Part shown: positions 20,231 to 31,644 of the stretch, in pieces
Layout of the letters: every line of letters begins with the position of its first letter
How positions within the stretch are numbered: the first letter of the stretch is position 1
Assembly: GCA_014155875.1 (NCBI GenBank)
Contig: JACEFZ010027925.1
Span: 1 to 64,000 of the forward strand
Origin: Cepaea nemoralis
Taxonomy: Eukaryota; Mollusca; Gastropoda; Stylommatophora; Helicidae
DNA length: 64,000 nt
Direction: 5' to 3'
Notes under the pieces: generated by a model
Told to the model about the DNA's origin: nothing
Databases searched by the model: none
The model's input: the letters and a program-made list of their open reading frames with translations, nothing else
Made by a program: the position numbers and the translations under genes

Positions 20231-20780
20231 GGCAGACAATGTTTAGGTCACCTTTTCTAGACCTTTCCTCATGCTATGGAGGTGAGTAGTGCCTTCCTAT
20301 AGAGGGCTGCTCAGTCACTCAGGGGACTGCCGAATCCCGCTGCTGCTCCGGTCAGTAGAAGACGACCATATGGCCTGAGCCGCCTGTGTGCAGGTCTGTG
20401 ACTATGACTACTAGTGTACCCATGCCTGCCGCTTCGCCGCTCGCCCATCGCCACAGGGCTTGAAAGTCATATATGAAGTTGGATAAAAAATGACTTGCGC
20501 GATAAATTGGATTAAAGTGTGGAAGAAATTCGCAATTCGTCGACCTCACTCTCTCGATTGAGTCCATCTGAGTATAGTGGCAAGACAAGTCAAGACGACT
20601 AAAGACAAATATAGGTGCAGTGGATGACCAGGGCGCTCTACGTGCCTTGCCGTGCTCTTTACGTTCCACAACGCTTTGCAGGTAAACGCCGTCTTCTCCG
20701 TTGAATCATCAGTGATTTTTCCGCGCAGTCTACTGAATCCTGTCTTCACGTGCCGGGTAGGCATACTCTAGTTCACCGAT
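20231..20780 (-). other. Probable LINE B upstream region
   Basis: This moderately GC-rich stretch lies upstream of the LINE B endonuclease on the minus strand and includes CCGCGG-containing and AGGAAAGGTCTAGAAAAGG blocks. It is likely 5' UTR or an older repeat. No protein domain was recognised. Confidence 0.35.
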
Positions 20781-20844
20781 AAGTTTGACACCAAATCGGC
20801 TACCCACAACTGGTTTAGCCAGCCTCTCACAGCTGTTGCCGGAG

Positions 20845-20861
20845 GGGAGGGGGGGGGGGGA
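20845..20861. repeat. G homopolymer in a G-rich stretch
   Basis: GGAGGGGAGG is followed by an uninterrupted G run of about a dozen bases. It is simple-sequence DNA with no associated gene. Confidence 0.7.
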
Positions 20862-20959
20862 GCCACTGTCGCATGCTGACAGCTACTAGGAGCAACAAGC
20901 GTGAGCTGGATGTCAGGCTTGGACTAGTGGGGGATGTTCCATGAAAAGAGCGTGACAGT

Positions 20960-21180
20960 CATCCTTACCAAAGGTACTACCAATGCCTGACACCCTGTAC
21001 CCCCACATAAACAGCAGAAAGAGGCAGTCAACATTATTTGGCCACATTATGAGAAGACAAAAACTGGAACATGTGACAACCGGACCGATTTGGGAAGACA
21101 TAGAGGAACACAGCGTGAGAAAATTCTTGACAGTCTTGCGTCATGGCACGAAAGGGAGTCGACACACGAATTGATCCTCG
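20960..21180 (+). pseudogene. LINE C-terminal fragment (GHIMRR type)
   Basis: The plus strand encodes RQSTLFGHIMRRQKLEHVTTG, followed by a degenerate W-E-D-I-E-E-H and a lost glycine/arginine-rich segment, then LTVLRHGTKG. This resembles the conserved C-terminus downstream of RT in RTE-like LINEs. Nothing upstream continues the frame, so it is a 5'-truncated relic. Confidence 0.6.
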
Positions 21181-21935
21181 TCGGAATATTTTCCATCCTT
21201 TCCATCTGCGTTCGACTGAGAGTCAGGATCACCATCGCATACTCAAAAAAGACCCAGAACCCTGTATAGAAGACATAGATGGCGCTGCTCACAGTTTTTC
21301 TCCGCCATGACACCGCACTGTTGCAGCCAAACCCCACTTTTCTTTTCTTTTTTAAAGCCAAACCCCATTTGGTTGTTGTCATCACCTGGTCTGTGTGCTC
21401 AGTTTAAGCAAGGCTTCTATCAAATCGTATCCCCAGGTATTTCATTGCATGCCTGGCGGCATATTTATGTTGAATGTTGGACTTAAACACACTCTCAGTT
21501 TCGTAATGTTGAATATATTATTTTACTACATCATTCATTTATTTTTTTGTAATTAATTTGGCATGGTTAATGAAGTTAATCACTCGGATGGTAAGTTTAA
21601 AGTTAAGTACTTAAGTAGCAATTTTAGTCAATATTTGAAAATTTAGTTTTTAACTTATGAAAAGGGTCTGTAAGGTGTGGAATGCGCCTGGCCCGGCAGC
21701 CAGCAGGGTTAGGATCGGCTAGCCTCTCCCAGGAGGGGTGAAGAGCGAAAATTAGTAGCCTGCCGATGACCCGCAGACTACACAAGTCAACCCTCACCTC
21801 CACGTGGTGCAGACCGGGCAACCATGACCGCGAGGTCATGGGCTAACGGGGCTATGGCTCGCCATAGGGGATGGACTCCCTGTGGTCAGATTAGTGTCCT
21901 AAACCTGCGACTGGCCTAGCAAGCCGGCAGGGGAT
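21181..21935. other. Unassigned repeat-like sequence with a GC-rich block
   Basis: No gene was recognised. The block 21660-21935 (GGCCCGGCAGCCAGCAGGG, CCTCACCTCCACGTGG) is GC-rich against AT-rich surroundings and resembles an untranslated LINE segment. The stretch 21400-21600 is AT-rich with no clear features. Confidence 0.35.
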
Positions 21936-23017
21936 CTTCATAATGCTCGTAGAAAAACTAAGAAGTATAAACGGACTGAATATGGAGTGAGTACACATCT
22001 GACAAACCTATGTAGAAGTTTATACAACAACAGTGAATGCATAGTGAGAGCAACTGGAGAACACTCAGAACCCTTCACCATAAGATCTGGAGTACGACAA
22101 GGTTGTGTCCTGTCCCCTCTCTTGTTCATAACATATATAGACAACATATGTAAAGAAACCAGCCAAGCAGAGACAGCAAGAATACCGCACTGACGAGAAC
22201 ACAGAAGAAGAACCATCTGCAAATCTAACCATTAGAGAACTCCTGTTTGCGGACGACCAAGCACTAATAGCAAAATCAGAAGCTGAATTACAAGACCACA
22301 TGAATAGTCTAAACGAAATGTGTAGGGAACATAACATGAAAATTAGCACAAGCAAAACAGAGGTAATGACTATAACTAAAGAAGAACAAACAGCAACAAT
22401 TCACCTAAATGAACATCCCTTGAAACAAGTAAAGAGCTTCAAGTACCTAGGAAGTATAATATCATCAAATGGCAGATCAGAAGACTGAGATCGAAAATAG
22501 GTGCAATAAGGCAAATCAACTCATTGGACAAATGGCACCAATACTAAAGAACAAACATGTATCAATAACTACTAAGAAAGGCACTTTACAACACAATCTT
22601 CCTACCAACTCTGTGCTACCAATGCCAAACCTGGACAATGACAGAAAAAGAGAAAAGAAAAATCACAACAACAGAAATGAGGTTTCTGAGAAGAATACTC
22701 AACGTATCAAGAAGAGATAAGATCAGAAATGAAGAAATCAGGACTAAAGTAGGGGTTAAAGCTGCTCTAGATTTTATTAGAAAGCAGCAAGTCAAATGGT
22801 TTGGCCATGCAAGTAGGCTAACAGTCAACAGTATGCCACAACAAGCAATGATGTACAGACCAGATGGAAACAGAGGAAGAGGCCGACCACGTAAACGTTG
22901 GACGGAGGGAATAACAGAATCCATGGGAATGTCGATATACGAAGCCCATAACCGGGCACTCTCACGAAGTTTATACTTCACCTCGACACTGCAAGGTACA
23001 AGAGGAACATGATGAGA
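21936..23017 (+). pseudogene. LINE D (RTE-like) reverse transcriptase and C-terminus
   Basis: Plus-strand frames give an RT core: SGVRQGCVLSPLLFITYIDN near 22085-22145, LLFADDQALIAKSEAELQDH near 22235-22300, MKISTSKTEVMTI and FKYLGSIISSNG. The C-terminal region follows, with MRFLRRILNVSRRDKIRNEE, QQVKWFGHASRL and a basic GRGRPRKRW patch. Three or more frameshifts or stops interrupt it. The 3' end reads CACCTCGACACTGCAAGGTA then ATGATGAGA. The same end recurs at 33280 and, inverted, at 57229, where GATGA repeats form the tail. The clade assignment is tentative. Confidence 0.8.
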
Positions 23018-23047
23018 GAACTTATGAAACTTTCACAGTTGAAATTG

Positions 23048-23131
23048 ATCAGTATTTCCTATCTTTAGTTTATTGAACACGTGGTATTTTAGCCTGTTAT
23101 GTCCTGTGCGGGGTCTGAAGATTGCTACTTG
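23048..23131 (-). pseudogene. 84-bp LINE A fragment
   Basis: CCTATCTTTAGTTTATTGAA and the following bases match the LINE A region just downstream of RNase H (28935-29020 in reverse). No flanking LINE sequence remains. The right edge stops abruptly at GCTACTTGTAGG. Confidence 0.75.
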
Positions 23132-24880
23132 TAGGTAGTCCTATCACGATTTTAAATTTGAGTATTTACTAATGAGACCACCACAGTAGATAGGCCTTGA
23201 AATTCAAAATCTAATGCCAAATGGTACCTCAATGATGCCTGTATATCACTTCTAAGTGAAGATATTCACATTTTTGTGAAGGTAGGAAGAGTTGCGATTT
23301 CTCATGCTATTCACCAGTAATTAGAATTCTCCAGTGTGTCTGATTACCTTCACCAGCAGGTGTGCGCGTCTATGCATGCGAGATAGTCTCAAACGGTCAA
23401 ATGAAAACTGACTTCAAAAATATGTTCCGTGATATTAAATGATTAAAAAATAGTACAAGTATACAAATAATAATATTAATCTTTAAAATTGTGTTAACTA
23501 CTTTAACTTTAATAGTTCAAGTTGCACATTTTGAGTGTTACAAAGTGTAGCGCAATCGACATGCGGCAGCCGTCATGACCATAGGTTTCCAATTCACAAA
23601 GTCACATCTTCGCAGAAAATATGTTTTTCAACCACAATTCGAGCAAGTTTAGCTATGAAACTATACTGATTCAGGTGCGATATTTTATATGGCAATTAAA
23701 ATTCACATTAAACAAAGACATCTATTGGATCCATCGATTCCGATACACGATCATTCCGCTGCCTCTGTGGGATGCGCTCCCCAGCAGTCGGCAGCTTGCA
23801 CAGATCCATAGAGCACACTTTATTCACAAACTTCCAATTTCTTAGTTCTATATAATATTTTACTTCGCAGTGTTTAATAGTTTCTATTATATCACGTAAT
23901 TTGTGAAAAATAAAAAAACATATATATATATATACCCAGCCAGGAATAGAACCCCGGTCTCCCGCGTGACAGGCGGAATGCTTATGACTACGCTAGCGAG
24001 GACACTGATTATTCTACAAAGATTATTTATATAGTCAAGTCGCTGTTTTGGGTTTCATGATCGTAACATCTTTGCTTGTTTTTCAACCACAATTAAAGCA
24101 AGTTTAGCGATGAAACTCCAAATTTCTGAAAAATTTGATGCAGAATTCGAAGATCCTTCTACAATTGATGGTTTTCTATTAAAAATGCGAGAAACAAAAA
24201 TTAATTACGGTTCAGCGTGTCATTTCCATTTTTCTCTGCATGCGAGGTCGCCTCAACCAAACGGGTCATAGGTGGATTATGAAAACTGACTTCAAAAATG
24301 TGTTCCGTCATGTTAATTGATTAAAAAAATAGTACAAGTATACAAATAAATTATTAATAATCTTTAAACTTGTGTTCTCTTTAACTTTAGTAGGTGAAAA
24401 GTGAAAGTGTATACGCCAATTTGATCGATATGTGCATGCGCAGTCGCCATGGCACATGGTCTTGCGTTTCCCCATTCACAAAGGCACGCTTCGCAGAAAA
24501 TGTTTTTCATCCACATCGGAAGCAATTACAGTAATGAAACTTTCCAGATATATTTAAAATTGTATGCAGAATTCAAATATACATATATAATTGAAGTAGT
24601 TCTATCGACAACGACAAAAAAAATTAATTACGGTAAGTATGAAATATATTCTTATTTATATAAAAGGTTACAATAATTTCAACCAATCGCTGTGCACGGT
24701 ATATTAGGCAAACCATTCCTGGAAAACCCAGGATGACGTGTGTTATTGTCATGGGAGATTTGAATGAATGGTCTGTACAAAAGATTTCTGGAGACGCTGT
24801 GAAAAATCGGGTGGTGACTCCATATATCACTTTTTTTTTCATTTCTGGTAATGGCACGATGGGACTCGCTAGTAATATGC
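23132..24880. repeat. AT-rich region with a diverged ~870-bp direct duplication
   Basis: The segment 23370-23660 (AAAACTGACTTCAAAAATAT, ATAGTACAAGTATACAAATA, CTTCGCAGAAAATATG) recurs, diverged, at 24240-24545. A third partial copy of TTTTTCAACCACAATT is near 24078. The duplicate spacing is about 870 bp. Apart from a tRNA-like piece between the copies, no gene was recognised. Confidence 0.6.
23934..24002 (-). tRNA. tRNA-Asp(GTC)-like pseudogene or SINE head
   Basis: On the minus strand TCCTCGCTAGCGTAGTC begins a tRNA-like fold. The anticodon arm is CCGC-CTGTCAC-GCGGG with anticodon GTC, and the T arm is GGGGTTCTATTCC. The acceptor 3' strand (GGCTGGG) does not pair with TCCTCGC, and the D arm is altered. 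It is therefore a pseudogene or SINE-derived piece and probably not a working tRNA. A T run beyond the TA repeat could end Pol III transcription. Confidence 0.55.
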
Positions 24881-24883
24881 ATT

Positions 24884-25287
24884 ATCTCCTATCTTTAGTT
24901 TATTGAACAAGTGGTATTTCAGCCTGTTATGTCCTATGCGAAGTCTGAAGATTGCTACTTTTTTCTCTTAGGTCGAGTTTGTAATATGCATCATCTTTCT
25001 GGTGGCCTGGATGCTCTGATTCCCATTTGGTTCTATAAGTGCTTTTTATAAACCTCTTTGCCTCATTATAGGTTATGTCTATGTCAGGCTGGGGTAGTCT
25101 TCTGCCCTCTTTTGCCAATATGTCGGCCTCTTCATTTCCAGGTATACTGCAATGTTACAGGATCCACTGTATTAGAAGTTGTGTTTAGGTCTGCTAGTTC
25201 TGTGCTGTTTTCGCTCTTCAGTATTGAGACAGCTGACTTTGCATCTGTGAAGATAGCTATGTGTTTCTCTTTATTTACCTCCATCAA
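24884..25287 (-). pseudogene. LINE A RNase H C-terminal fragment
   Basis: The minus strand matches LINE A from within RNase H (about 28600) to just past ADRLAKEG and YYKLDLREK. It has a small internal deletion compared with the copies at 3040-3900 and 28600-29020. It ends at the junction with LINE C near 25287. Confidence 0.8.
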
Positions 25288-25643
25288 GGCATGCTGGTGT
25301 ACAAGGAAATGAGCGGGCTGACAGGCTCGTGGGTAAGGCTACTGTGGAAGGTGGACTTACCATAGACTAGGCTGACATTCTGAATGCTTTGCGGGAAGTA
25401 AGTTGTTCGCAAGAACCAAGTGACGACTGTGAATGTACAACCATGGTCAGGATGCAAGATCAGCAAATCAAAAGATGTCGCGAAACAAGAACATTACACA
25501 GGAAACCAAAGAAGATTAATAAAACAACATAAAACTGGTGTCATTAGCCGCTACATGCTGCGAGATTTACTGAGGAGGGGATCTGAGCACTTATGGACTG
25601 AAGTTCAATGTGCAATGAGGATGATCTGTCAACTAACTAACTA
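25288..25643 (+). pseudogene. LINE C 3' end (RNase H tail)
   Basis: HAGVQGNERADRLVGKATVE on the plus strand is the C-terminal part of a LINE RNase H (the H...N-E-A/R-A-D box). It continues to HKTGVISRYMLRDLLRRGSE and a final CQLTN, then an AACT-repeat tail. One or two frameshifts occur. It differs from LINE A RNase H (HCSILGNEEADRLAKEG), so it is another family. LINE A copy 2 is inserted a few bases beyond the tail. Confidence 0.7.
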
Positions 25644-25654
25644 GATCATACATC

Positions 25655-27070
25655 CACCTCAACGCCAATCACAAATTCTCAGTCAGAGGATATCAGGCCA
25701 CACGTTTCGACCGGGAAGGACACAAAGGAGGAGTTCTAATACTTACACGAAATACAATACCTTGCAGCGAAGTATCTGTGATCTCTGACAACCAAACGGA
25801 AATTATAGGTGTTGATATAATGATAAAGGACATGAAAATAAGAATCTACAATCTGTATAGCCCAGCAGATAAGGACCTTACACTCTCAAACATGAATATA
25901 ACTGACACAAACTGCATTATTGTCGGAGACTTTAATAGCCGTTCAGAAAGATGGGGATACCCAGATACTGACAAAAGAGGAGATGAATTGGAGGACTGGG
26001 AAATAGACTCAAATCTCCATCTACTCAACAAAGCGGATGACACACCGAGCTTCTACTCCAGAAGATGGCTTACCACTTCTACTCCAGACCTAGCTTTCTG
26101 CACAGGAGATATCCTCCACAAAATCGATCGCCATGTGCTGGACCAATTAGCAGGTAGTGACCACAGACCAATCAAGCTTGTAATGAATATGGAGTATGTT
26201 CCACAGGAGCAAAAGCCCTTGCCCCGATGGAATTACAAACGAGCAGATTGGGACAGATTTGCCATACTAACAGACAAATATTGTGAAAACATAAATACAC
26301 GATATGGCAACATAAAGCAAATGGTGGAAAGTCTAAACAGAGTGATAATACAGGCAGCCACTGAGTCCATTCCTAGAGGAGCGAGGAAAAATTACAAACC
26401 ATACTGGACTGAAGAACTACAAAGTTTGGAGGACAAAGTTGAAGATGCCAGGAAGACAGCAGAGAGAGAACAAACAATTGAAGCAAATATCTCTCTCAAA
26501 GCCATCTCAGCAAAATATAAAAGAACAGTAAATCAAACAACAAGAGATTGTTGGAGGGAAAAAACAGAAAACCTGAATTTTGACAGGGATGGAAACAAAC
26601 TATGGAAACTAGTGAAAGCCATGAACAATGAAGGACCTAGAAACAAACAAATAACAATTAAACAAGGAAATGCCTTGCTTACAGGAAAAAAGGCTGCAAA
26701 TGCACTAATGGAACACTATGCAAATGCAAATCACATTGATATTACAACCGAACAGAAGAAAGCATTCAAAGACAAACAGATACATCATAGAAATACAGAG
26801 ACAGCAGCAGAATATATGATGGCAAATCTAACAATGGAACAGGCAATGAATACCCTAAAAAAGAAGAAATCACCAGGAAAGGATGGAATCACAAATGAAA
26901 TGCTAATAGGACTAGGCACCAAGGCAAAGAAGAAACTACTAGCAGTCCTAAACAGCTGGAAGAGAGGAATAGTCCCACAGGCATGGAAGGAAGCTATACA
27001 TAATACCAGTCCCAAAGAAAGGAAAAGACCTGGAAGAACCAAATGGCTATCGACCTATCAGTCTACTTAG
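25655..27070 (+). pseudogene. LINE A ORF2, endonuclease to RT N-terminus
   Basis: The continuous plus-strand frame includes IIVGDFNSRSERWGYPDTD, TPDLAFCTGDI and SDHRPIKLVMN of the APE endonuclease (D and H catalytic boxes). A basic linker and the start of RT follow (KKKSPGKDGITNEMLIGLG). Compared with copy 1, one extra base near 26998-27002 shifts the frame, so RT is read wrongly to a stop at 27070. The N-terminal part of the endonuclease (WNAEG, QETH) is missing through 5' truncation. A start at 25778 is only the first in-frame ATG, not a real initiation site. Confidence 0.88.
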
Positions 27071-27086
27071 CTGTGTAGGAAAATTA

Positions 27087-29204
27087 ATGGAACGCATTAT
27101 CAATGGCAGGCTAACATGGCATCTGGAAGGAAACAAACTCTTAACACCACACCAAGCAGGATTCAGAAAGTACAGATCCACTGAAGATCAAATAACCTAT
27201 ATAGCTCAGGAAATAGAGGATGCCTTCCAAGAGAAAAAGCACACACTAGCAGTCTGGATAGATTTAGAAAAAGCATTTGATAAAGTATGGAAGGAAGGAC
27301 TGAAAGTAAAACTGCAAAACATGCATGTTTGTGGAAAAATGTATAAATGGATCAGCCACTACCTTGAGAACAGAACTGCCAGGACAAAAGTACAAGGACA
27401 AACAAGCAAAATAATGCTCCTGGAGCAAGGTGTCCCCCAAGGAGGAGTTCTTTCACCAACATTATTCCTAGCATATATAAATGACATCACAGAAAATTTT
27501 CCAGCCAGAGTACACACATCCTCCTTTGCAGATGACCTAGCCATATGGACATCTGAAGAATATATTAGTACAGCTAACAGCAGAATACAGCAAGCCTTAT
27601 TAGCGCTAGAGGACTGGTCAAAATCATGGCTAGTGAAGATAAGTGAAGAGAAAACAACATGCACAGTGTTCTCCCTCTCAAATAAAACTCAGCAACCTAA
27701 GCTGGTAATGAATGGAAAAATATTGCGCCATGAAGAAAATCCAAACTATCTAGGAGTCACCTTTGATCGTCGCCTGACATGGAAAACGCAGGTTGAGAAA
27801 AATCGAACAAGAGCAAGGCAGAGAATGGCAATCATGAAAAAGCTTGCTGGTACAACGTGGGGAGCAGATGAGAAAGTTCTCAAGAAGTTATATACTGGAC
27901 GGGTGAGGCCAGTACTGGAATATGGCATTGCAGCTTGGGCAACAGCAGCTAAGTCAAACTTTAACAAAATAAGTAGAGTCCAAAATCAAGGAATGCGAAT
28001 CATAACTGGAAGCCTGAAGACAACGCCTATTAATGAACTAGAAAAGATCACTTGTTTACAACCAATGCAGGATAGAAGAGATAGCAGAGCCCAGCAACAA
28101 GCAGAAAAATTTAGAAGATTGACAGACCACCCTATGTACAACAGATTTAATGGTTTTGGAAAGGGAAGACTGAAGCGTAGCAACTTTGTAGAAACTGCAA
28201 AACGAAGGATTAGGGCAGATCCTATACTTAACATATCAACAGTCAAGCCCATACACAATGCACACAAGTTCCCAGCTTGGAGACAGCAGCAACTGCCTGA
28301 GATGATAGAAAACATTCCTGGTATTGAGAAAAAGAACACACAGCATGAAACCGAAAGAAGAGAAATAACCCTAAACTACATAAAAGAACATTACCCAAGC
28401 AGGAATTGGACCCATGCATATACAGATGGATCAGCCAAAAGTTCAATAGAGAATGGAGGAGGAGGAATTCTCCTAAATTTAAAAAATGGAGTGAAAAAAA
28501 CACATTCAATGGCAACTGGAAAATTTTCAAGTAACTTCAAAGCGGAGGTAGAGGCTCTGAAAACTGCAGCAGAAATGCTCCTGATGGAGGAAAATAAAGA
28601 GAAGCAAATAGCTATCTTCACAGATGCAAAGTCAGCTGTCTCAATACTGAAGAGCAATAACAGCACAGAACTAACTGACCTAAGAGCAGCACTCCATGGT
28701 CTATGCCAGAAATCCAAAAAAGTTGTAATACAGTGGATCCCATCACATTGCAGTATACTTGGAAACGAAGAGGCTGACAGACTGGCAAAAGAGGGCGGAC
28801 GACTACCACAGCCTGACATAGACATAACCTATAATGAGGCAAAGAGGTTGATAAAAAGCACTTATAGAACTAAATGGGAATCAGAGCATCCAGGCCATCA
28901 GAAAGATGATGCATATTACAAACTCGACCGAAGAGAACAAGTAGCAATCTTCAGATTCCGCACAGGACATAACAGGCTGAAATACCACTTGTTCAATAAA
29001 TTAAAGATAGGAGATACCGATGAATGTAATTGTAGAACTGGAAAAATGACAGCAAAACATTTGCTGCAGGATTGCCCAACGTATGCAGAACAGAGAAAGA
29101 TATTTTGGCCCACACCTGCTTCATTTGAGGACAAGCTCTATGGAGATATCAACAAGCTAAAGTTGACCGCAGCTTACTTAAACTACATACAGGTTGACAT
29201 TTAA
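27087..29204 (+). pseudogene. LINE A ORF2, RT core, RNase H and C-terminus
   Basis: A 705-codon frame starts inside RT (MERIINGRLTWHLEG; NGYRPISLLSC lies just upstream in the same phase). It holds GFRKYRSTEDQI, VPQGGVLSPTLFLAYIND, SFADDLAIWTS (FADD catalytic pair, residues about 150-153) and a thumb region with YLGVTFDRRLTWK. RNase H spans about residues 440-580: AYTDGSAKS, FKAEVEALKTAAEML, IFTDAKSAV and the H-N-EEAD box. The C-terminal part has a zinc-knuckle-like CNCRTGKMTAKHLLQDCP near 645. It is intact except for the upstream frameshift. Confidence 0.9.
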
Positions 29205-29223
29205 AGGTGCATGAAGACCCAGA

Positions 29224-29515
29224 GGCATGAAATGGAATATTGCTTGGATAGTAAATCTATGTGGAAAGTCCATTATGTGGAAAGTCCAAATAGAAAAGCT
29301 CGCTGTGTGGGCTTCATAAAAGGTGGAAAAGTGTCCTATTGGCACGAAATGGAATATTGCTTGGATAGCAAATACATTACGTGGAAAGTCCGAATCAAAA
29401 GCCCATTGTGTGGGCTTCATTAAAGGTGGAAAAGTGTCCTAGTGGCATGAAATGGAATATTGCTTGGATAGCAAATACATTACGTGGAAAGTCCGAATCA
29501 AAAGCTCACTGTGTG
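29224..29515 (+). repeat. LINE A 3' UTR tandem units (about three)
   Basis: ATGAAATGGAATATTGCTTG and GTGGAAAGTCCGAATC recur at about 110-bp intervals, with TGTGGGCTTCAT between them. Copy 1 has about two units, so the number varies between copies. Confidence 0.75.
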
Positions 29516-29924
29516 GATGTCATCTGCAGACTGCATACTTCTGATTTCCGGAAGAACAGCCTATGGTGAACGGAAGGCCCAATATACGGAAGTGAGGCTA
29601 AGCAGCCATGTGCAGGACGTGACGATTCCTTGGGTGAGCCCAGTATCAGAGCGCTATGTATCGGCTCTGCAAGTATGGAAGCCTCCTTGGATGGCGGGGA
29701 ATGCCCATGGTCTGCCCCTGCCTTCCCTTGAGGGCTGACCAGGAACTTTCGCTGTTCTATATGGGCCAGCTAGGATGGGGGAATAACACCACAACAGTGA
29801 GAGTCAAACGTCCTAAGAAACCCCCGGGAAGGTTAACCCGGTCAACAAATGCCCGCAGAAGTCGGATGTGTCGGCCTAATGGCGCAAGAACGCAGCTCTG
29901 CTGTAAACAGGCACAACGCAATCA

Positions 29925-29966
29925 CATCCGGAAAAAAAACTCCGGATGAACGAAGAAGAAGAAGAA
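29925..29966 (+). other. LINE A 3' terminal hairpin and GAA tail
   Basis: CATCCGG (29925-29931) pairs with CCGGATG (29942-29948) around an A-rich 10-nt loop, then AACGAAGAAGAAG forms the tail. The same arrangement ends the two minus-strand copies (near 2305 and 3395). A conserved 3' stem-loop next to a short repeat is the usual recognition signal for a LINE reverse transcriptase. Confidence 0.75.
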
Positions 29967-30142
29967 GATCATACATCAGCTTAAATTGCACATGAACACT
30001 TAATCACTCTTCTTCTCCATCTGTCGTTCACTTGACATTGATTGTTTATAGCTGCATTGTTTGCCTGTTTGATTACACATACACATTTGTTCGACACCTT
30101 TTATATTCACGAGGCTGTTAATTATTTATTTTGGTGTTTCAG

Positions 30143-31641
30143 AACCTCACTCATGGTCTCCAAGAAGTCCTTACCTCTCCATACAAGAGCATTCACAAAA
30201 GTGGACAAATGACAGCATTGACGTGAAACAAGAATTATCAGATGTTCTGTGTGAGGACAGGAGGCTCAACTTCAGTAAAATGGTAGACGTAGCTGGGGGT
30301 AGCAACATTCCAGAAATGGCAGGGGACAGCAACTCAGAATCAAGAATGGTTGAGAACAGTTGTAAGGCATCAGTTAAACATGAAAATTGTTCTCAAATGT
30401 CAGAAAATGTGTCTTCTTTTGCTGGGATTGGCATTCTGAAGAAACATAAGCCAACACATACAGGAGAGAAACCTTACATGTGTGATGATTGTGGTGCTTC
30501 TTTTATTCAAATTAGCAGTTTGAAGCGTCATATGCTAAGACATACAGGAGAAAAACCTTACATTTGTGATGATTGTTGTGCTTCTTTCCAGCGTGCTAGC
30601 AGTCTGAAGGACCATAAGAGAAAACATACAGGAGAGAAACCTTACAAATGTGATTATTGTGGCGCTGCTTTTGCTTATTCTAAAAGTCTGAAGAGCCATA
30701 AGAGAACACATTCACGAAAGAAACCTTACAAGTGTGATGAATGTGGTGCTTTGTTTACTCAACCTGGCAGTCTGAAGACCCACAAGAGAACACATACAGG
30801 AGAGAAACCTTACAAATGTGATGATTGTGGTGCTTCTTTTACTCAAGCTGGCAATTTGAAGTCCCATAGGAGTACACATACAGGAGTGAAACCTTACAAG
30901 TGTGATGATTGTGGTGCTTCTTTTAAGCAAGCCAAAAATCTAAAGGAACATAATAGAACACATACAGGAGAGACACCTTACAAGTGTCATGATTGTGGTG
31001 CTTCTTTTACTCAATCTGGCAATCTGAAGATCCATAAGAGAACACATACAAGAGAGAAACCTTACAAGTGTGATGATTGTGGTGCTTCTTTTATTAAATC
31101 TAACTGTCTGAAGATCCATAAAAGAACACATACAGGAGAGAAACCTTACAAGTGTGATGACTGTGGTGCTTCTTTTAGTCAAGATGGCAATCTTAAGAGA
31201 CATAAGAGAACGCATACAGGAGAGAAACCTTACAAGTGTGAAGATTGTGGTGCTTCTTTTACTCATGCTGGCAGTTTGAAGTACCATAGGAGAACACATA
31301 CAGGAGAGAAACCTTACAAGTGTGATGATTGTGGTGCTTCTTTTACTAAAGCTGGCAATTTGAAGTACCATAGGAGAACACATACAGGAGAGAAACCTTA
31401 CAAGTGTGATGATTGTGGTGCTTCTTTTACTAAAGCTGGCAATCTGAAGAACCATAAGAAAACACACACAAGAGAGAAACCTTACAAGTGTGATGATTGT
31501 GGTGCTTCTTTTACTCAAGCTGGCAGTTTGAAGTACCATTTGAGAACACATACAGGAGAGAAACCTTACAAGTGTGATGATTGTGGTGTTTCTTTTACTC
31601 AAGCTGGCACTTTGACGTGCCATAGGAGGACACATATATGA
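30143..31641 (+). CDS. C2H2 zinc-finger protein, last exon (14 fingers)
   Basis: A splice acceptor, GGTGTTTCAG, ends at 30142, and the frame is open from there to TGA at 31639-31641. The first in-frame ATG is at 30280, so the true start is probably in an upstream exon that was not found. After about 95 acidic and serine-rich residues come 14 consecutive C2H2 fingers of the form CDDCGASF-X5-L-X2-H-X3-H. They are joined by HTGEKPYKC linkers (variants HTREKPY, HSRKKPY, HTGVKPY, HTGETPY). Such arrays bind DNA in the nucleus as transcription regulators; the target is unknown. Neighbouring fingers are nearly identical, which suggests recent tandem duplication. Some canonical finger features are altered, for instance an extra C in finger 2 (CDDCCASF). 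No KRAB or BTB domain is visible in this exon. Confidence 0.85.
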
Positions 31642-31644
31642 GAT

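Larger units (their letters stand above)
25655..29966 (+). mobile_element. LINE A copy 2, 5'-truncated, near-intact ORF2
   Basis: It begins inside the endonuclease domain, at the CACCTCAACGCC that lies internally in copy 1, and ends with a terminal hairpin and a GAA tail. GATCATACATC occurs at 25644-25654 and 29967-29977, a perfect 11-bp target-site duplication. With the 5' truncation and microsatellite tail this marks a target-primed insertion. Only one frameshift, near 27000, separates two long frames, so it is much younger than copy 1. Confidence 0.93.

Noticed and set aside
23934..24002. A functional tRNA-Asp gene
   Set aside because: Anticodon and T arms fit, but the acceptor stem does not pair and the D arm is altered, so it is called a tRNA-like pseudogene.
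30712..31635. Antisense frames opposite the zinc-finger exon (72 and 231 codons)
   Set aside because: They are shadows of the 84-bp finger repeat on the other strand, without independent support.
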